Source: Rhizobium sp. Leaf262 (lineage in GTDB: Bacteria > Pseudomonadota > Alphaproteobacteria > Rhizobiales > Rhizobiaceae). Taken from it: a stretch of 64,000 nucleotides of DNA. The stretch's first letter is position 1; every line of letters begins with the position of its first letter. The stretch is taken from assembly GCF_001422245.1 (NCBI RefSeq), contig NZ_LMMM01000008.1, positions 1 to 64,000 on the forward strand. Reading direction: 5' to 3'. Below the pieces are notes generated by a model. That model did no database searches. It worked only from the letters and a program-made list of their open reading frames with translations, and was not told the DNA's origin. Position numbers and translations under genes: made by a program. This document shows, one piece after another, positions 24,589-32,870 of the stretch.

Positions 24589-25554
24589 ATGCTGCTGCGT
24601 ATGGATTCGATCACATCTTCGTTCTCTGCAACCTCCACATGGACCGGCTACCTCCCAAGCTGGGCGCTGGCGCGTGGCCGTGACATTGACGAGCGGGATG
24701 CTGCTTTTGCCGCAGGTATCGCGCTGAAATCACTCGACGATTTAATCCGTTCGGATACACCATGGATAGGCTGCTGGCGCGATCGTCTTGCTCTCAAGTC
24801 AGCCGCCGTCGCGGCCAGGATGCTCGGTCGCAACGAGGAAGAGCCCGCGCTGCGGGACGCCGTTTTGTTGACGCCCGTGGACGGTGATCCCGGTCCTGCC
24901 GGGAAGCTGTTTTTGGCCACACGAATGCTGTCCCGCCGGATCGGCATGGCGGGCACATCGTTTACTAAGGAATTGGCCACGCTTCTATCGATCCGTTGGG
25001 ACGACGATCTTGCCTTGGTCCCAGATCTTGTCGATTCTGCCATCCAATCCGGACGTTCGGCACCTTTCGCGGTGGCGGACCTTATAATGGCGATTTCTGC
25101 GGCTCGCCCGGACACAGAAGTGTTGGCACTTGGTCTTGGCGAGATGGTGCTGGCTCAGAAGCTGAACTGGTCGCAACCGGTTCCCCTGTTGCTACCCGAG
25201 CGCTTTGGCCCAGCTTTCCGCACCATCGGTGGCCGGGGTCGCGTGAAGCCGGGTGAGTCAGCCTATTCGAAAGCAATCTGCATGGCGATTGTCGATGGCG
25301 CCGAACTGGCACTGCGTTCCGCTGCGGAGATCGATCGCCGCGCTAGCCGCTTGTTGGCCATCGCAGCCAAAGTCAGGACCAGAGGAGCTGAACCAGTCAT
25401 CCGTCGGCTGTTGAACGAAGACGCTGTATCCGCTTCGGCAGCCGGGGCCAGCCTGTCACGATGGGCGGCAAACCGGCTGTTCGAGCGGCTCGAAGGCTTT
25501 GAGGCGATACGCGAGCTCTCGGGCCGGTCCTCCTTCCGAATATTTGGATTGTGA
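24589..25554 (+). CDS. DUF1403 family protein
   Basis: A 321-residue, helical, Ala/Leu/Arg-rich protein. The pattern of the N-terminal half (WTGYLPSWALARGRDIDERDAAFAAGIALKSLDDLI and WRDRLALKSAAVAARMLGR) is that of DUF1403, a family found on rhizobial and sphingomonad plasmids and transposons. Function unknown. It is translationally linked to the ScpB-like gene (stop and start meet at 25551-25557) and divergent from the recombinase, with which it probably works. ATG 24589 or ATG 24601 could be the start. Confidence 0.75.
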   Translation: MLLRMDSITSSFSATSTWTGYLPSWALARGRDIDERDAAFAAGIALKSLDDLIRSDTPWIGCWRDRLALKSAAVAARMLGRNEEEPALRDAVLLTPVDGDPGPAGKLFLATRMLSRRIGMAGTSFTKELATLLSIRWDDDLALVPDLVDSAIQSGRSAPFAVADLIMAISAARPDTEVLALGLGEMVLAQKLNWSQPVPLLLPERFGPAFRTIGGRGRVKPGESAYSKAICMAIVDGAELALRSAAEIDRRASRLLAIAAKVRTRGAEPVIRRLLNEDAVSASAAGASLSRWAANRLFERLEGFEAIRELSGRSSFRIFGL

Positions 25555-25556
25555 CA

Positions 25557-26243
25557 ATGGCAGGAGCGAGCGCAGCTAAACCCCGCCGTCAAGCCGGAGG
25601 ACGCAAGCAAGAGCTCCTGTATGATCGCGAGCTACTGGACTTGCCGTCGGAAATGCGCTGGCGGGAATGGATGATGCGCGTCGAGGCGGTCATTTTTGCG
25701 TCCGCCGAGCCGGTCAGCCGCGAGACTCTGGCGCGGGTGGTCGGCAAAGACTGCAGCGTCGATCTGCTGATCGACGACTTGGTCGGAGAGCTGCGAGATC
25801 GCCCTTATGAACTGATCTCGGTCGCAGGCGGGTGGCAACACCGGACCCGACCAAGGTTTGCCGAGACGATCCGCGCTTCGTTCGCGCCTACGCGAGGCGG
25901 TGTGGCGGCGTTGTCTGAATTTGAGGCGATGGTGCTGATAGCTGTCGGATATTTCCAGCCGATCACGCGCGGTGAGTTGTCAAAGTTATTTGGCAAGGAA
26001 GTCAGCCGCGATACGATCGGCGGTTTGCGTGGTGCAGGTTTTATCGGCTCCGGCCCACGGAGCCCCACGCCGGGCGCGCCATATACCTATGTCACGACGC
26101 CATATTTCCTCTCGGCCTTTGGCATGGAGACCTTGCGGGACCTGCCAAACATCGAGGCGCTGGAAGACGCTGGTCTCTTGAGTAAACAGGGTAGCGCCGT
26201 GGATACTGACCCGGCCGCCGGAGACGACATGTTGGAAGATTGA
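25557..26243 (+). CDS. ScpB-like winged-helix protein
   Basis: A 228-residue protein with two winged-helix units as in ScpB, the kleisin-interacting subunit of the SMC-ScpAB condensin: MRVEAVIFASAEPVSRETLARVVG at ~37-60, and FEAMVLIAVGYFQPITRGELSKLFGKEVSRDTIGGLRGAGFI at ~125-165. The tail is acidic. Chromosomal scpB lies beside scpA, but here the partner is DUF1403 and a recombinase, so this is a specialised copy, perhaps acting in recombination or DNA architecture of the element. The end lies a few bases before the crcB remnant. Confidence 0.75.
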   Translation: MAGASAAKPRRQAGGRKQELLYDRELLDLPSEMRWREWMMRVEAVIFASAEPVSRETLARVVGKDCSVDLLIDDLVGELRDRPYELISVAGGWQHRTRPRFAETIRASFAPTRGGVAALSEFEAMVLIAVGYFQPITRGELSKLFGKEVSRDTIGGLRGAGFIGSGPRSPTPGAPYTYVTTPYFLSAFGMETLRDLPNIEALEDAGLLSKQGSAVDTDPAAGDDMLED

Positions 26244-26277
26244 CAGGTTTGGGCTTGGCGCCGCGGTAGCGCACATC

Positions 26278-26493
26278 GGGCTGCCGCAAGAACTGCGGTT
26301 GTTTTTGACAACCGGCATTCTTGGCGGTTTTACGACCTTCTCGACGTTTTCGCTGGATGCTGTAGGGCTTTGGGAAAGGGGAGAGGCTAGCGCCGCCATC
26401 CTCTACGCCAGCGCTTCTGTCATCCTGGCATTCATTGCAATGTTCGCTGGCATGGTGCTGGTGCGTGGTATGGCTGGAGGTCAAACGGCATGA
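26278..26493 (+). pseudogene. crcB remnant (3' part)
   Basis: Encodes only the second half of a CrcB/Fluc fluoride channel: GLPQELRLFLTTGILGGFTTFSTFSLDAV and the last helix, very close to the intact copy at 38835-39224. The first ~60 codons are missing: the homology starts abruptly about 35 bases after the ScpB-like gene. It overlaps the following eamA copy by four bases, as in the intact pair. CrcB channels need all four helices, so this piece should be non-functional. Confidence 0.85.
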
Positions 26494-26927
26494 AAAGTAT
26501 TTTTCTCGGCTGGCCCTTCTGGGCGCTATTATCGGCTGGCTTTGCGGCAATGACGGCTATCTTCGCAAAAGTCGGGGTCGAAAACGTCAATTCCGATTTC
26601 GCGACTTTCATTCGCACGATCGTCATTCTGGCGGCCGCCGGGATGATGGTCTATGTCACCGGAAATTGACAATCGCCGGGTACGGTGTCCGGCCGTAGCT
26701 GGGTATTCCTTGTTCTATCAGGCCTGGCAACCGGCGCGTCGTGGATCTGCTATTTCCGGGCGTTGAAACCCGGTGATGCCGCACGCGTTGCGCCGATCGA
26801 CAAGCTCAGTGTCGTCTTCGTCGCAATCTTCGCCGTACTCTTTCTAGGGGAGCGTCTGTCGCTTCCCAATTGGCTTGGCGTCTGCCTGATTGCCTGCGGC
26901 GCTATCCTCGTCGCTTACCGAGCCTAG
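26490..26927 (+). pseudogene. eamA-like gene with an in-frame stop
   Basis: 146 codons, the same length as the intact paralogue at 38401-38838 and highly similar to it. Codon 60 is TGA where the paralogue has TGG (Trp, in ITGNW). Otherwise the frame is clean to the end (DAARVAPIDKLSVVF ... GAILVAYRA). The product would be a single EamA (DMT) half of about four helices. One G-to-A change has therefore cut the protein after 59 residues. It is probably inactive. Confidence 0.8.
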
Positions 26928-27144
26928 AGCAGATCCGATGTCGAACCCACTTTGCCTCCCGATATGGCAGGTCTGGTACGCGTGGCACCCCGGTTCTGCC
27001 CGAGGATGATCGCGTATTCTGGCTGGAGGATGTTTGGAGGCGATGGGAGACGACGGCACGGCGATGATGGTATCGCTTGTTCGGAGCCACGAACAAAAAG
27101 ACGCGGAAGCTGCGTCGCAGGAAACCTGAACCAGGAGGAAAACC

Positions 27145-27951
27145 ATGCACGTTGTTGCACTCATCCCACATCCTAAAACAGCCCTTTCCAGCCTGCTCAT
27201 CGCCGACGCTGCATCAGCGGTCGAACCGGGATCAACAATCACGGCGCTCCATGTTTGCGTCGATCCCGCCAAGATCGGAGGCAGTGTAGAGGAAGTCGAC
27301 ATGCAGGAAATGCGGATCCGCGATGAGGGCACGGCCTTTCAGCGACGGAACGAGGTCAGAAAGATCTTCGAGGAGTGGTCGGCAGGGCGTGAACCGTCGC
27401 CGGCTGGCGCCAAGGTCGAGTGGGTGGAAGCTGATGGTGGAGAAGAAGACGGTGTCCGCAAACATCTTGGATCAGCCGATCTTGTGACCATCGCCCACCC
27501 GCAATCGATGGACGGCGGCGATGCCCTGCATGCGGCGCTCTTCGATCACCATAGGCTGGTGGTTTTTACGCCGGATACTAACGGCACTCCGGTTTCTTTC
27601 GGCCGCTCAATCGCCATTTTCTGGAGGGACGATGACGGAATACGTTCTTGCCTTCAAAAGGCCAGAGCTTGGCTCCGCGCTGCTGATACGTTGATAATTA
27701 TCGCAGCACACGAGAACGACATCTCAGAGGCGGTTGCGTTCTTTCAGACATTGCATGTCAGCGGGACAGGGCGGCTGCAGACCTCCGTGGCGAAAAACGC
27801 CGACGATTTTCTGGAGAAGGCCAATAGGGGCGGCGCGGATACGCTTTTGATGGGCGCCTACCGTCATGGCCTATTCCTCGAGACCGTCTTTGGCGGGGCC
27901 ACGAAGACAGTGATGGATCACACAAGTTTGCCCGTGTTTCTCAGCCATTAG
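27145..27951 (+). CDS. Universal stress protein (UspA family), tandem
   Basis: A 268-residue cytoplasmic protein with two Usp-like halves. The C-terminal half ends with the typical pattern ADTLLMGAYRHGLFLETVFGG ... VMDHTSLPVFLSH (nucleotide-binding loop G-x-x-x-x-G then PV at the last strand). The first half is more divergent. AGGAGGAAAACC gives a strong ribosome site for the ATG at 27145. Usp proteins help cells survive metabolic and oxidative stress. Its place after a crcB-eamA pair fits a stress-resistance cargo. Confidence 0.8.
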   Translation: MHVVALIPHPKTALSSLLIADAASAVEPGSTITALHVCVDPAKIGGSVEEVDMQEMRIRDEGTAFQRRNEVRKIFEEWSAGREPSPAGAKVEWVEADGGEEDGVRKHLGSADLVTIAHPQSMDGGDALHAALFDHHRLVVFTPDTNGTPVSFGRSIAIFWRDDDGIRSCLQKARAWLRAADTLIIIAAHENDISEAVAFFQTLHVSGTGRLQTSVAKNADDFLEKANRGGADTLLMGAYRHGLFLETVFGGATKTVMDHTSLPVFLSH

Positions 27952-28069
27952 GCCTACGTACGACACATCCTCCTGTAGAACTTCGCCCTTGGAATCCGTT
28001 CTACCAGCCAAAGGGAGTTCAATATCCTTGAGCGCGGTGAGCGAGGAAAAAATTATTTTGCTGCCGGGT

Positions 28070-28096
28070 GGAATAACGCGTGATTGCCAGCGTCTC
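28070..28096 (+). promoter_or_regulatory. Candidate ECF-sigma promoter of the 28.1-29.9 kb operon
   Basis: GGAATAA, 14 bases, CGTCTC, about 30 bases before the first gene of the operon that encodes the ECF sigma factor. The same pattern with the same spacing precedes the DUF305-YncE operon (31793-31819). A GGAA-type -35 with a CGT -10 is the typical ECF form, so the sigma factor probably activates its own operon. Confidence 0.6.
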
Positions 28097-28127
28097 TCTC
28101 CTGTCATTTCAACAAGGAGATTATACT

Positions 28128-28550
28128 ATGCGCAAAACAGCTCTGATGGCTCTGCCGCTCGCTTTTCTCATGTGCACCGGTGCAGCCTTTGCTGGTCCTG
28201 CCATGGACATGGCCAAAACCCGTATCGAAGCAATCGCCAAGGGCGATGTCGCGACAATCACCAAGGACTACGGTAAGGATCCTTCCCTTGCCTGGATTGG
28301 TGGTCCGCTCGACGGCACATATGCGTCGGAAAAGGCGATAGCTGAAGTCTGGACCAAATTCTCGACGGCACAGGGCGAACAGACCGCCACAGTCGGCGAA
28401 GTCTGGGAGGCAGCCAATCCTAAGGGCGCGACCGTTGCAGCAAATGTTGTCTTTGCCGGCAAGAACAAGGTTCCCGTTCTCTATATCATGACCTATCGTG
28501 ACGGAAAACTTGTCGACGAAATCTGGCAGGTTAACCCGCCTGCAAAGTAA
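28128..28550 (+). CDS. Exported NTF2/SnoaL-like protein
   Basis: A 140-residue protein with a signal peptide (MRKTALMALPLAFLMCTGAAFA). The mature domain has the NTF2-like layout: an N-terminal helix (AMDMAKTRIEAIAKGDVATITKDY), then strands ending with VLYIMTYRDGKLVDEIWQVNP, the pattern of SnoaL-like proteins that bind small ligands in a cone-shaped pocket. AAGGAG precedes ATG 28128. It is the first gene of the ECF operon and so probably one of the sigma factor's targets. Ligand unknown. Confidence 0.7.
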   Translation: MRKTALMALPLAFLMCTGAAFAGPAMDMAKTRIEAIAKGDVATITKDYGKDPSLAWIGGPLDGTYASEKAIAEVWTKFSTAQGEQTATVGEVWEAANPKGATVAANVVFAGKNKVPVLYIMTYRDGKLVDEIWQVNPPAK

Positions 28551-28604
28551 GCCGAATGGTGGCCATGCCAGCATCCCCGGTATGGCCACCGATCCGAAGG
28601 GCTG

Positions 28605-29114
28605 ATGATGTCGACAATGGCGATGCGACTGGAGGCGGAAATACCGGCATTGCGACGCTATGCCTTCGCGCTTCTGCGCGATCACAACCGCGCCGACGAT
28701 CTCGTGCAGGATTGCCTCGAGCGTGCGATATCACGCTGGTATCTGCGTCGGACCGATGGCGACCTGCGGGCATGGCTGTTTACCATCATGCGAAACCTGC
28801 ACATTTCGGCTGGACGCCAATCCCAGCGACGGGGGCCACACCACGAGCTCGATACCGTCACGCTCCCCGGATCACCCGCCGAACAGGATCATGGTATCGC
28901 CGTACGCGATATACTCGAAGCGCTCGATAGGCTTTCCGACGATCAAAAATCGCTTCTGCTTCTGGTTGGCGTCGAGGATCTGTCCTATGAGCAGGCTGCC
29001 GCCGTCATTGGTGTTCCGGTCGGAACCGTGATGTCGCGGCTGTCGCGCGCCAGGCAGAAATTCCGATCCATTCTCGACAACAAGACGCCCGTGACCTTGC
29101 GAAGGGTAAAATGA
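28605..29114 (+). CDS. ECF RNA polymerase sigma factor
   Basis: A 169-residue group 4 sigma factor. Region 2 (residues ~10-75) includes LRDHNRADDLVQDCLERAI and the -10 reading helix. Region 4 (~105-155) includes LLLLVGVEDLSYEQAAAVIGVPVGTVMSRLSRARQ, the -35 reading helix-turn-helix. GAAGG precedes a double ATG. The stop overlaps the start of the anti-sigma gene. It most likely reads the GGAATAA-N14-CGT promoters at 28070 and 31819. Confidence 0.9.
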   Translation: MMSTMAMRLEAEIPALRRYAFALLRDHNRADDLVQDCLERAISRWYLRRTDGDLRAWLFTIMRNLHISAGRQSQRRGPHHELDTVTLPGSPAEQDHGIAVRDILEALDRLSDDQKSLLLLVGVEDLSYEQAAAVIGVPVGTVMSRLSRARQKFRSILDNKTPVTLRRVK

Positions 29115-29890
29115 TGAACACCGGTTCGCCGATCGGCGAAGATGATCTTCAGGCTTACATCGACGGAAAGCTACCGCCTGACCGTCAGGCGCTTGTCGAC
29201 GCCTATCTTGCTGGTCATCCTGAAGTGAGCGCAAGGGTCACGCAACAGCTTGCGGACCGGGAAGCCTTACGTGTGCGGCTGTCTGAAAAATTCGCAGAGC
29301 CCATTCCAGCGCGGCTGCGCATCGCCAACCTTCAGTCCAACGCAGCTTTGCGAAGACAAGTCTGGTATCGCTCCGCCATGACCGCTTGCATCTTCCTGGG
29401 AATAGGCCTGGCCGGTGGCTGGTGGCTAAAGCCTGAAGGCGTGCAAATCAACGCAGCGCGATTGTCCGAGGCGGGTTTTGCCGCGAATGCATCTGACGCC
29501 TATCGGACCTTCGTGGTCGAAGTAGCCCATCCGGTCGAAGTTGGAGCGGATGACGAGGCACATCTGGTCACATGGCTGTCGAAGCGATCCGGCCGGGCAC
29601 TGACGCCACCGAACCTTTCGGCATTCGGGTATAAGCTGCTCGGCGGACGCGTCCTTCCGGGCGGTGGCGCTGCGGCTGCACAACTCATGTACGAGGATGA
29701 CAAAGGCGAGAGGCTGGCCGTTTATCTACGCGCCGGCCAATCAGCGCAGACAGCGTTCACGTTTGAAGAGAAAAACGGCGTGTCCAGTTTTGTCTGGGTG
29801 GATCAGGGGTTCGATTTCGCGGTATCCGCCTCGGTCGATCGGGCAAAGCTCCTTCCGATCGCAACTGCGATCTATCAAGGAATGATTTGA
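29111..29890 (+). CDS. Membrane anti-sigma factor
   Basis: A 259-residue protein. The N-terminal part (GEDDLQAYIDGKLPPDRQALVDAYLAGHPE) is the anti-sigma zinc-finger-like domain, but without the His-x3-Cys-x2-Cys set, so of the non-zinc type. A helix (SAMTACIFLGIGLAGGWWL, ~90-108) spans the membrane. The exported C-terminal ~150 residues are a sensor domain (ARLSEAGFAANASDAYRTFVVEVAHPVEV). It would hold the ECF sigma factor at the membrane until an envelope signal arrives. It overlaps the sigma gene by four bases. Confidence 0.8.
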   Translation: MMNTGSPIGEDDLQAYIDGKLPPDRQALVDAYLAGHPEVSARVTQQLADREALRVRLSEKFAEPIPARLRIANLQSNAALRRQVWYRSAMTACIFLGIGLAGGWWLKPEGVQINAARLSEAGFAANASDAYRTFVVEVAHPVEVGADDEAHLVTWLSKRSGRALTPPNLSAFGYKLLGGRVLPGGGAAAAQLMYEDDKGERLAVYLRAGQSAQTAFTFEEKNGVSSFVWVDQGFDFAVSASVDRAKLLPIATAIYQGMI

Positions 29891-29920
29891 ATCCGGTCAA
29901 TCTCAGTGCGGTGTCAAAAA

Positions 29921-29951
29921 TGACTGCGGCATTGTAAGAACGCCGCAGTCA
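29921..29951. terminator. Bidirectional terminator between converging operons
   Basis: TGACTGCGGC and GCCGCAGTCA are perfect 10-bp arms around an 11-base loop, with an A run before and a T-rich stretch after. It lies between the ends of the anti-sigma gene and the YncE-like gene. Confidence 0.65.
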
Positions 29952-29989
29952 GCTTGGTTTGGGGTTGCCCATAACAGGTAGTCAAACTG

Positions 29990-31366
29990 TTAGTTGCTCT
30001 GCAAGACCGCATTTGCGGACGGTTCTGTTCCCTCAACGAGGATAACCTTAGGTGTCTTGGAGGCTTCGCCCGGTTTAACGATGGAGCGGGTCGGACTGGT
30101 GGCAGATGCCGTCGCGGCACCTTTGGCATCCGTCTTGAACGCCACGATCGGTTCCGGCTGACCTTCGAACAACAGGGCATAGGCCGTGTCCGGCTTCAAT
30201 TTCGAAACGCTGAGATCTACGATATCGATCAGGCCAAGATTGCGCGAGACGACCATTCCGCCGCCTTGCGCATCTGCGGCAGGCTTCAGCATGAGTGTGA
30301 TGTTCTCCGGCATGTCCTTGCGTGATTCAAGGTTTTGGCGGCCATCGCCTGTTGGGACCGCATCCGGAACGTAGATCAGCGCTTGTGGGGCCTGGCCGGA
30401 GGGGATATGGGCGATCTTCTCATTCTTCTGAGTGTCGATCACGTCCACCGCGTCGCCATTTTCGAGGCCAACAAAGACGCGGCTGCCGTCGCCCGAACCC
30501 CAGACACCGTGCGGCAAGGCGCCGACGGGAATGGTGGCTATCAGCTTAGCCTCGTCGTCCAGCGTGTAGACTTTCACGACGTTCTCGCCGCCGATGGTCA
30601 CATAAGCCAGAGTTCCGGCGGATGTGTCGGCGAACGCCAGATGGTTGGTGATCGGACCGCTATCGATCACGCCCTTGACTTTCAATGTCTTGGTATCAAT
30701 TCGCGTCACCTTGCCGACATCCTTGTGGGTTAGCCAGGCTTCCTTTCCATCTGGCGTCACCTGAATGAACGGCGAGAATGGCGATACCACCGGAATGGAT
30801 GCAAGCAGCTTTTTCGACGCGACATCGAACACCTGAACGACCGGATTGAAGCTGTTGGCCACAAAGGCGCGCTTGCCGTCTAGCGTAAAGATCGTCATGC
30901 CGGGACCGCTCTCGGTCTTGATGCGATCGGTCTCCTTGAATGTCTTCGCATCAATGACCGAAAGGTAATCCTCGCCACGCACGGTTGCCCAGACGTGTTT
31001 GCCATCCGGCGTGAAGAAGGCCTCGTGCGGGTTGCGGCCGATATAGGCGACACCTTTGATCTTGTTTGTCGCGGTATCGATGAAGGTCACGGAATTGGTC
31101 ACCGTCGAGACGGCGACGATGGTACGGTGATCCGGCGAGAAGCCAAGGCCGTGGACGTTGACCTCACCCTTGTAAAGCGGGCTCAAGACATTCGGGCGTG
31201 GGTCGCCGAGCTTGATCAGGCCGAGAAGCGTGTTGGTCGATGGATCGATGACAGATACGGTGTTGCTGTTCTGGTCAGCAGCATAGACCCGGTCCTTGGA
31301 TTCGGGCAGGGCAAAGGCTGGCGTGCTCGCCATCAAGGCGATCAGCAGGGCTGCGGAACGTTTCAT
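29990..31366 (-). CDS. YncE-like beta-propeller protein
   Basis: A 458-residue exported protein: signal peptide (MKRSAALLIALMASTPAFA), then seven YVTN-type blades (residues ~22-350, for example VYAADQNSNTVSVIDPSTNTLLG, TVTNSVTFIDTATNKIKG, RVFVGLENGDAVDVIDTQKNEKIAHI). A C-terminal domain (~365-458) follows. Such periplasmic propellers bind partners or DNA or serve as enzyme scaffolds. The substrate here is unknown. Its start overlaps the DUF305 stop by four bases, and the pair is driven from the ECF-type promoter at 31793-31819. Confidence 0.8.
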   Translation of the reverse strand: MKRSAALLIALMASTPAFALPESKDRVYAADQNSNTVSVIDPSTNTLLGLIKLGDPRPNVLSPLYKGEVNVHGLGFSPDHRTIVAVSTVTNSVTFIDTATNKIKGVAYIGRNPHEAFFTPDGKHVWATVRGEDYLSVIDAKTFKETDRIKTESGPGMTIFTLDGKRAFVANSFNPVVQVFDVASKKLLASIPVVSPFSPFIQVTPDGKEAWLTHKDVGKVTRIDTKTLKVKGVIDSGPITNHLAFADTSAGTLAYVTIGGENVVKVYTLDDEAKLIATIPVGALPHGVWGSGDGSRVFVGLENGDAVDVIDTQKNEKIAHIPSGQAPQALIYVPDAVPTGDGRQNLESRKDMPENITLMLKPAADAQGGGMVVSRNLGLIDIVDLSVSKLKPDTAYALLFEGQPEPIVAFKTDAKGAATASATSPTRSIVKPGEASKTPKVILVEGTEPSANAVLQSN

Positions 31367-31764
31367 TTCGAAGTCTCCGGGTTGGCGGCGACGGAGCCGC
31401 GCTGTTGTGTGAGCATCGAATTCATCAACTGAATTTCGTAAGCCTGCTCTGTGATGATCGACTGGGCGAGGTTTCGGATTTGCGGATCTTGGGTGGTGAG
31501 CAACACTGCCTTGGCCATGTCGATGGCGCCTTGGTGATGCGGGATCATTTGCGCCAGAAAATCGTAGTCTGGATTGCCTGTTTCGGGTACCGCCATCATG
31601 CCGGTATGCATTTTGTCCATGGCCACTTTCATGCTTTTGGAGAACGCAGTTGAAGGGCCGCTATCCTCCATGCTCATCGCCGGTTGGTGGTCGTGGAACT
31701 GCTCAGCAGTTGCACTTCCCACAATGGCAAAACTGGCAACAAGTATGAAACTGTAAACGCGCAT
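31363..31764 (-). CDS. DUF305 exported protein
   Basis: A 133-residue protein with signal peptide (VYSFILVASFAIVGSATA). The DUF305 core is clear: DYDFLAQMIPHHQGAIDMAKAVL, then NLAQSIITEQAYEIQLMNSML. Members form four-helix bundles whose His and Met residues (here MIPHHQGAIDM, MDKMHTGMM) can bind copper or other metals in the periplasm. It is co-transcribed with the YncE-like gene. Candidate member of the ECF regulon. Whether it handles metal or redox stress here is inference. Confidence 0.85.
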   Translation of the reverse strand: MRVYSFILVASFAIVGSATAEQFHDHQPAMSMEDSGPSTAFSKSMKVAMDKMHTGMMAVPETGNPDYDFLAQMIPHHQGAIDMAKAVLLTTQDPQIRNLAQSIITEQAYEIQLMNSMLTQQRGSVAANPETSK

Positions 31765-31792
31765 GGCGGAATCCTTTTGGCTTTAGTGGATA

Positions 31793-31819
31793 AGAACGCT
31801 GTGGGTCGCCGTTTATTCC
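31793..31819 (-). promoter_or_regulatory. Candidate ECF-sigma promoter of DUF305-yncE
   Basis: On the minus strand: GGAATAA, 14 bases, CGTTCT, about 30 bases before the DUF305 start. Pattern and spacing are the same as at 28070-28096. Confidence 0.6.
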
Positions 31820-32186
31820 ACTGCTCATCCGTATTTGTTCTCACGTCGGCGTGAGCGGTTGGCACGCGCGGTGCTATGCCGGTCTGCGCGAAGAACGACG
31901 GAACGCGGATGGTGACTCGAGGCGTGCCGAAATACGGCTTGTTCATATGCCGCCAAGAGGATCACGCGCGTTGGATCCAATCTGCCTGTGAACGATGTCT
32001 GAAGGACGATACTCGCAGCGGATTGCGGTATGGAGAATGAACGGCCGGTTGGAACAGGGCGAAAAAGCAGACATTCTAAGCCGTTCGACGACGGCGCCCA
32101 GTCGTCTGTCTTTTCAGAGGAAAACCAGCCTGGTCGATCGTAGGAAAACTTCCTACAGGGAATTCCGCCACTCTCAGATTTTGGTT
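31820..32186. other. Intergenic stretch without a clear gene
   Basis: About 370 bases between the DUF305 promoter and the end of the DsbA-like gene. A minus-strand frame spans it but it is Arg/Ser-rich, has no ribosome site and no resemblance to known proteins. I take it as non-coding. Confidence 0.35.
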
Positions 32187-32807
32187 TCACTCCAGGCTGG
32201 CGGTGGCTTTCATGACTGCTTTGGCGACCTCGTTGAAACTCATTTTAATCCGAACCTGTTGGCCGTTGACGAAAAACGATGGCGTGCCGGCGACTCCGAA
32301 TTTTTTGTTCGCTTCGGTTGTCGCAGCATTGAGCTTGTCGAGATAGGCCTGATCGGCGACAGCGCGATCGAAACCCGTGCGGTCGATGCCCATGCTACCG
32401 GCGATCTCGCGCAATGCATCCTCGGCATTGGCGGCGCCGGCAATCTCATCGAATTTCGTCATGAAGGACGATACCGTCTCGTCGAATTTGTCTCGGCCCC
32501 GCGCATTCGCCAGCATGAAGATGACGGCATCCACCGAGTTTCGCACGAAGGGCCGGTACGCGATCTTCAACTTACCCGATGCGACATATGTATCCAGCAG
32601 TTTCGGCAGGTCTCGTTCATGGAAGTCGACGCAGTGGCTGCAGGTTGGGGAGGAATAGACGACCAGCGTGACTGGAGCGGTCTTCTGCCCAACGAAGCTG
32701 TCCTGGAATACGGCCGGGGTCATCAAATCCTGCACGGGTTCGGCCTCGGCCGATGTCACGCATCCTAAGGCAATGCCGACGATCACGGCCATCATACGAA
32801 ACGTCAT
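32187..32807 (-). CDS. DsbA-family thioredoxin-like protein
   Basis: A 206-residue exported oxidoreductase. After the signal peptide (MTFRMMAVIVGIALGCVTSAEA) comes the thioredoxin fold with the active site CSHC (in SSPTCSHCVDF, ~residue 45). A helical insertion follows, then the cis-Pro loop GVAGTPSFFVNG near residue 175. It belongs to the DsbA/thioredoxin_4 group that includes BdbD and ScsC. AGGAG precedes ATG 32807. It could keep disulfides of the neighbouring exported proteins in order under oxidative stress. Confidence 0.85.
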   Translation of the reverse strand: MTFRMMAVIVGIALGCVTSAEAEPVQDLMTPAVFQDSFVGQKTAPVTLVVYSSPTCSHCVDFHERDLPKLLDTYVASGKLKIAYRPFVRNSVDAVIFMLANARGRDKFDETVSSFMTKFDEIAGAANAEDALREIAGSMGIDRTGFDRAVADQAYLDKLNAATTEANKKFGVAGTPSFFVNGQQVRIKMSFNEVAKAVMKATASLE

Positions 32808-32870
32808 GTCTTCTCCTGTTCGGTTACAAAAAAACACTCCGCCATGAGCACTGCCGGAGTGTTTCGATCA

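Noticed and set aside
26928..27144. Possible second fluoride riboswitch before the universal stress protein gene
   Set aside because: GATGG/GATGATGG strings occur, but the AACCGC and GATGACTCCTAC parts of the motif are absent.
31995..32768. 257-codon plus-strand frame opposite the DsbA-like gene
   Set aside because: The minus strand encodes a clear signal peptide, CSHC active site and cis-Pro loop; the plus frame has no family features.
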